In this document: in pieces, positions 60,210 to 64,000 of the stretch
How the letters are laid out: each line of letters starts with the position of its first letter
How positions within the stretch are numbered: the first letter of the stretch is position 1
Source: Dokdonella sp.
GTDB taxonomy: Bacteria > Pseudomonadota > Gammaproteobacteria > Xanthomonadales > Rhodanobacteraceae
DNA length: 64,000 nucleotides
Reading direction: 5' to 3'
Assembly (NCBI GenBank): GCA_024707225.1
Contig: JANQAE010000001.1
Location: forward strand, 1,426,001 to 1,490,000
The notes under the pieces: model-generated
Databases searched by the model: none
What the model was told of the DNA's origin: nothing
What the model saw: only the letters and a program-made list of their open reading frames with translations
Translations under genes and position numbers: made by a program

Positions 60210-62588
60210 ATGGAACCAGCGACCGAGGCCGTCACGGGCGCGGAAGTGGGCGGCCTGCCGGCCCGTAGCGGCGACCATGTCGGACCCTACCGGCTGATCC
60301 GTCCGATCGGTGCCGGCGCGATGGGCTGCGTCTACCTCGCCGAACAGGACACGCCGCGCCGGCAGGTCGCACTGAAGATCGTCAGCGGTCTCGGCAGCGC
60401 GCTGGTCGAGCGGATGCGGCGCGAGATCGCCGTGCTGGCGCGCCTGGAGCATCCCGGCATCGCCCGGCTCTACGCGGCCGGCGGCACCCGCGCCGAGGAT
60501 GCGGATCTGCCGTGGCTGGCGATGGAGTACGTGGACGGACCGACGCTGACGGCCCATGCCGCGAAGGTCGAGGCCGATCTGGCGGCGCGGCTGCAACTGG
60601 TGATCGCGGTCGCGCGCGCGGCGCACCATGCTCACCAACTCGGCATCGTCCACCGCGATCTGAAGCCCGCCAACATCCTCGTCGACGCGCTCGGCCAGCC
60701 GAAGATCCTCGACTTCGGCATCGCGCTGCTGCGCGACGAGCGGCACGGGCTGACCCGCACCGGCCAGGTGCTCGGCACGTTGCCGTACATGGCGCCCGAG
60801 CAGCTCGCCGGCGACGGCACGCGCCTGGATGCACGCTGCGACGTCTACGCGCTCGGCGTGCTCGCCTACGAGCTGCTGACCGGCCGCCTGCCGCATCCGC
60901 GCCTGGCGACCGCGACGCTGTTCGAGGCGATCGACGTACTGCGCGGCCAGCCGCCGGTCGCGATCCGGACCCTGCTGCCGGCGGCGCGCGGCGATCTGGG
61001 CACCGTGATCATGAAGGCGATCGCGGCCGATCCGGACCAGCGCTACGCGTCGGCGGCCGCGTTCGCCGACGACCTCGAACGCATTCTGACGCATCGCCCG
61101 ATCGCCGCGCGGCGGCCGAGCGCCGCGTATCGCCTGACCCGCTTCGTGCGGCGCCATCGCGCGGCCAGCGCGGCCGCCGCGGCGATCGCGCTGTGCCTGA
61201 TCGGCGCGACCGCGGTCTCGCTGCGCTACGGCTGGTCCGAGGCCGCGGCGCGGCGCGAGGCCGAGCTGCGCGCGGCCGAGGCCGATGCGACACGCGCCTT
61301 CCTCGAGACGATGCTGGTTTCGGCCGATCCGGAGCAGGCGCTCGGCCGCGAACTGCGCATCGGCGACGTGCTCGACGAGGCCGTGCGCGGCCTGCACGCC
61401 GATACACTGCCGCCAGCGGTCGCGGCGCGGCTGCGCCGCACGCTCGGGCGCACCTATCTGCAGCTCGGCGACGCCGACCGCGGCGCGGCGCTGCTGCGCG
61501 ATGCCGCTGCCCTGGCCGATCCGGCGCAGCCGCTGGCGATCGACATCGCGATCGACCTGGCACGCGCCGACCAGGCGCGCGGCGCGCGCACCGAGGCGCG
61601 CCGCGCGCTCGACGACGTGCTCGCCGGCGGCAAGCCGACACCGGCGCAGCGCCTCGCGGCCGGGCTCGCGCTCAGCGAGGTGCAGGCCGCGCAGGGCCAG
61701 GCCGCCGATGCCGAGCGTGGCCTGCGTGCGCTGATCGCCGCACAGCCCGACGCCGATCCGGTCCAGGCGCTGACCGCACGCCACAACCTCGCCGCCGTGC
61801 TGCAGCAGCAGGGCCGGCTCGACGAGGCGCTGGCGATCGCCGAGGACGTGCTGGCGCGACGCATCGCGCAGTTCGGCGAGGACCATCCGCAGACGTTGTA
61901 CTCGCGCAACCAGATCGCCAGCCTGCGCCAGCTGCGCGGCGAGCCGGACCAGGCCGAGGCCGCGTTCCGCGCGGTGCTCGACGCGCGGCGCCGCGTGCTC
62001 GGCCCGCATCACCCGGCCACGCTGACGACCGAGCGCAACCTGGCCGTGAGCCTGGTCCAGAACGGCCGCCCGGGCGAAGCCGAGCCGATCCTGCGCGAGG
62101 TCGCCGCGCAGTGGACCGCGCAGCGCGGCGAGACCGATCCGCGCACGCTCGAGACACGCACGATGCTGGCCTACGCGTTGACCGACCTGGGCCGCCGCGA
62201 CGAGGCCGAGCGCCTGCTGCGCGAGGTGATCGCGCGCCAGGATGCCAGTGGCCGCCCGGCCACGCCGGAGACGCTGACGCCGCGCAACGATCTGGCGATG
62301 CTGCTGATGGACGCCGGCCGCCTCGACGAGGCACTGGCCGAGTTCGACCGCCTCGACCCGGTCATGCGCGCCACGCTCGGCGACGATCATCTCTACGTGG
62401 CGATCCTGACCGGCAATCGCGGCCAGTGCCTGGCGCGGCTCGGCCGGCTCGAGGCCGCGCGCGAGGCGCTCGACGCGAGCCATGCGCGCCTGCTCGCAGC
62501 GCTCGGCGCCGGGCATCCACGCACGCGCAAGGTCGCCGGCCAACGCGACGAAGTCCATCGCCGACTCGGCACCGAGGCGGCGCCGTGA
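60210..62588 (+). CDS. Serine/threonine protein kinase with TM segment and TPR repeats
   Basis: 792 aa. Hanks kinase: IRPIGAGAMGCVYLAEQ, WLAMEYVDGPTL, catalytic HRDLKPANILVD, LDFGIALLRDE, GTLPYMAPEQLAG and DVYALGVLAYELLTG. A membrane helix (AAAAAIALCLIGATAVSLRY) separates it from a long TPR-like region (LGRTYLQLGDADRGAALLRD, LAAVLQQQGRLDEALAIAED, LAVSLVQNGRPGEAEPILRE). It overlaps the histidine kinase gene by 4 nt (GTGA), so the two signal systems are co-translated. The kinase appears intact. Targets unknown. Confidence 0.93.
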   Translation: MEPATEAVTGAEVGGLPARSGDHVGPYRLIRPIGAGAMGCVYLAEQDTPRRQVALKIVSGLGSALVERMRREIAVLARLEHPGIARLYAAGGTRAEDADLPWLAMEYVDGPTLTAHAAKVEADLAARLQLVIAVARAAHHAHQLGIVHRDLKPANILVDALGQPKILDFGIALLRDERHGLTRTGQVLGTLPYMAPEQLAGDGTRLDARCDVYALGVLAYELLTGRLPHPRLATATLFEAIDVLRGQPPVAIRTLLPAARGDLGTVIMKAIAADPDQRYASAAAFADDLERILTHRPIAARRPSAAYRLTRFVRRHRAASAAAAAIALCLIGATAVSLRYGWSEAAARREAELRAAEADATRAFLETMLVSADPEQALGRELRIGDVLDEAVRGLHADTLPPAVAARLRRTLGRTYLQLGDADRGAALLRDAAALADPAQPLAIDIAIDLARADQARGARTEARRALDDVLAGGKPTPAQRLAAGLALSEVQAAQGQAADAERGLRALIAAQPDADPVQALTARHNLAAVLQQQGRLDEALAIAEDVLARRIAQFGEDHPQTLYSRNQIASLRQLRGEPDQAEAAFRAVLDARRRVLGPHHPATLTTERNLAVSLVQNGRPGEAEPILREVAAQWTAQRGETDPRTLETRTMLAYALTDLGRRDEAERLLREVIARQDASGRPATPETLTPRNDLAMLLMDAGRLDEALAEFDRLDPVMRATLGDDHLYVAILTGNRGQCLARLGRLEAAREALDASHARLLAALGAGHPRTRKVAGQRDEVHRRLGTEAAP

Positions 62589-63330
62589 CCGCGACATTGC
62601 CGGCTGTCCTCGTCGCGATCGCCGCGGCCGCACTGATCGGATGCGCGGTGCTCGCCGCGCGTCTGCGGCAGCAGGCCGGCCGGCACCGGCGTGCGATCCG
62701 GGCGCTGGCCGCGCGATTGCAGACGGCCGCGGACGAAGCGGCCCGCCTCGCCGCCGCGGCCGAGCGCGAGCGCATCTACGCCGACCTGCACGACGACCTC
62801 GGCGCGCGTCTGCTCGACCTGGTCTATCGCGCACCGACGCCGGCCGAGGCCGACCGCGTGCGCGCGATCCTGCAGGATCTGCGCGACGTCGTGACACGCT
62901 CGCGCGGCACGCCCGGCACGCTCGGCGACGTGCTCGCCGACATCCGCGCCGAGGCCGTGCAACGGCTGGCGCGGCCGGCATCGAACTGGTCTGGGACGCC
63001 CCGCCCGACCTGCCCGAGCCGGTGCTGGACCCGGCGCGCGCGCTGCACCTGTACCGGATCGTGCGCGAGGCGATCAGCAACGTAATCCAGCACGCGCGCG
63101 CGAAGCGCCTGCGCGTGCGCCTGCGCGTCGCCGATGCGCACCTGCGGCTGGAGCTGACCGACGACGGCGACGGCCGGGCCGGCACCAGCGGCCACGCCGG
63201 CCGCGGCATGCACGGCATGCGCGAGCGCGCGAACGAGCTCGACGGCGCGATCCGCTGGGCGCCCGGTACCGAAGGCGGCACCAAGGTGCTGCTCGAACTG
63301 CCCTTGCCTGCCGCCGAGGACGCGCGATGA
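62585..63330 (+). pseudogene. HisKA_3-type sensor histidine kinase, frameshifted
   Basis: Starts at a GTG within the kinase stop (GTGA). A membrane helix (LPAVLVAIAAAALIGCAVLA) and coiled segment lead to the NarX/DesK-type H-box ERERIYADLHDDLGARLLDL. At 62969-62978 (GGCGCGGCC) the frame is lost; the missing base restores ...LARAGIELVWDAPPDLPE. The HATPase part follows in another frame (YRIVREAISNVIQHARAKRL, LELTDDGDGRAG, GRGMHGMRERANELDGAIRW). It ends overlapping the response regulator by 4 nt. Partner of the next gene; a real kinase if the one-base loss is a sequence error. Confidence 0.85.
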
Positions 63331-63968
63331 GCCGCTACGCGCAGGCACTCGTCGTCGACGATCTGCCGGCCAGCCGCGCCTGGCTCGGCGACGCGCTGAC
63401 GCGCGCGTTCCCGGGCATCGCGCTCGCCATGGCCGGCAGCCTCGCCGAAGCCGCACCGCATCTGGCGACGCCGCCGCCGCTGGCGTTGATCGATCTCGGC
63501 CTGCCGGACGGTTCCGGCGTCACGCTGATCGGCCCGCTGCAGGCCGCCGGGTCGCTGGCCGTGGTCGCGACCGTGTTCGACGACGATGCGCACCTGTTTC
63601 CGGCGCTGGCCGCCGGCGCGGCCGGTTACGTGCTCAAGGATCAGCCGCCCGACGCGCTGGCGACGATGCTGCGTGGGATCGCCGATGGCCAGCCGCCGCT
63701 GTCACCGTCGATCGCACGACGCCTGCTCGGTCATTTCCGCCCGGCGCCGGCCGCCGCCGACGCCGCGCTGACCGCCCGCGAAACCGACGTGCTGCGGCTG
63801 ATCGCCAAGGGCCTGACCGTGGCCGATGTCGCGGCCGCACTCGCGCTGTCGCGCCACACGGTGACCGGCTACGTCAAGGACGTCTACCGCAAGCTGCGCG
63901 TCTCCACGCGCGCCGAGGCGACGCTCGAAGCGACGCGGCGCGGCCTGGTCGGCGGCGATACGTACTGA
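63327..63968 (+). CDS. NarL/FixJ-family response regulator with LuxR-type HTH
   Basis: 213 aa. Receiver domain: paired Asp in LVVDDLPASRAWLGD, phospho-acceptor Asp in LALIDLGLPDGSG and Lys in YVLKDQPPDALATMLRGIAD. A Thr-like switch region is in VVATVFDDDAHLFPAL. The C-terminal LuxR HTH is LTARETDVLRLIAKGLTVAD, then ALALSRHTVTGYVKDVYRKL. Overlaps the histidine kinase stop (ATGA). It is the DNA-binding output of the kinase-HK-RR operon; targets unknown. Confidence 0.95.
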   Translation: MSRYAQALVVDDLPASRAWLGDALTRAFPGIALAMAGSLAEAAPHLATPPPLALIDLGLPDGSGVTLIGPLQAAGSLAVVATVFDDDAHLFPALAAGAAGYVLKDQPPDALATMLRGIADGQPPLSPSIARRLLGHFRPAPAAADAALTARETDVLRLIAKGLTVADVAAALALSRHTVTGYVKDVYRKLRVSTRAEATLEATRRGLVGGDTY

Positions 63969-64000
63969 TCGAAACAGCGTCGCGTCTGTCCCGCGCGCGG

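Noticed and set aside
60012-63593. A 1193-codon open frame antisense to the kinase operon
   Set aside because: It reads against three recognised signalling genes and shows only Arg/Ala/Gly-rich shadow sequence.

Overview
The window is uniformly GC-rich. Its gene content points to a free-living gammaproteobacterium, most likely of the Lysobacterales (Xanthomonadales). The hints are a ybhP-clsB-ybhN type cluster, an RF3/L16-hydroxylase/GNAT block, GTP-type PEP carboxykinase, long FadE, and many secreted proteins with an aromatic/acidic C-terminal tail. The placement is inferred from content, not from a marker gene. A complete Calvin-Benson-Bassham (CBB) cluster with red-type (form IC) RuBisCO and the activase CbbX makes it at least a facultative autotroph, while fadE, pckG and sdaA indicate growth on fatty acids and amino acids too.

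Layout: 1-4.9 kb holds a partial CBS-domain histidine kinase, a divergent CadC-like regulator with a TolB-like/TPR output region, and a hipBA toxin-antitoxin pair with palindromic operators. 4.9-6.1 kb is a translationally coupled pair of secreted proteins. 6.35-8.4 kb is a wrecked type I-C CRISPR-Cas locus: the array abuts a cas3 that is cut inside its helicase domain, and the rest of the cas operon and the leader are missing at this site. 8.9-10.7 kb is typA. 10.9-21.9 kb is cbbR divergent from cbbL-S-X-F-P-T-Z-A-E. 22-30.4 kb is an accessory stretch with a beta-helix protein, a TIGR02999-like sigma factor convergent with a Ser/Thr kinase, a lipoprotein, a CSLREA-type secreted protein and a decayed VWA/PAN gene. 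30.5-36.7 kb carries fadE, a hydrolase/TetR divergent pair and pckG. 36.9-38.9 kb is an ECF sigma/anti-sigma/DUF4097 operon. 39-42.8 kb is prfC, an L16-hydroxylase-like cupin and a GNAT protein. 42.9-55.2 kb holds a large subtilase, a sulfotransferase, two alkaline-phosphatase-superfamily lipoproteins and several envelope or secreted proteins. 55.3-60 kb is sdaA and the ybhP/clsB/ybhN operon. 60.2-64 kb is a three-gene signalling operon of Ser/Thr kinase-TPR, HisKA_3 histidine kinase and NarL-type response regulator.

CBB logic: CbbR probably controls the outward promoter through two dyads about two helical turns apart. CbbP makes RuBP, CbbL/CbbS fix CO2, CbbX reactivates RuBisCO, CbbF/CbbA/CbbT/CbbE regenerate pentose phosphate and CbbZ removes 2-phosphoglycolate.

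The main cautions are a set of single-base frameshifts in otherwise intact genes: cbbL, a kinase, the L16-hydroxylase-like gene, a histidine kinase and a secreted protein. Four of the five lie in GCGCGG-type runs. They are either errors in the sequence or an unusually mutable context. The five frameshifted genes and the decayed VWA gene are typed as pseudogenes but may, except for the VWA gene, be functional.
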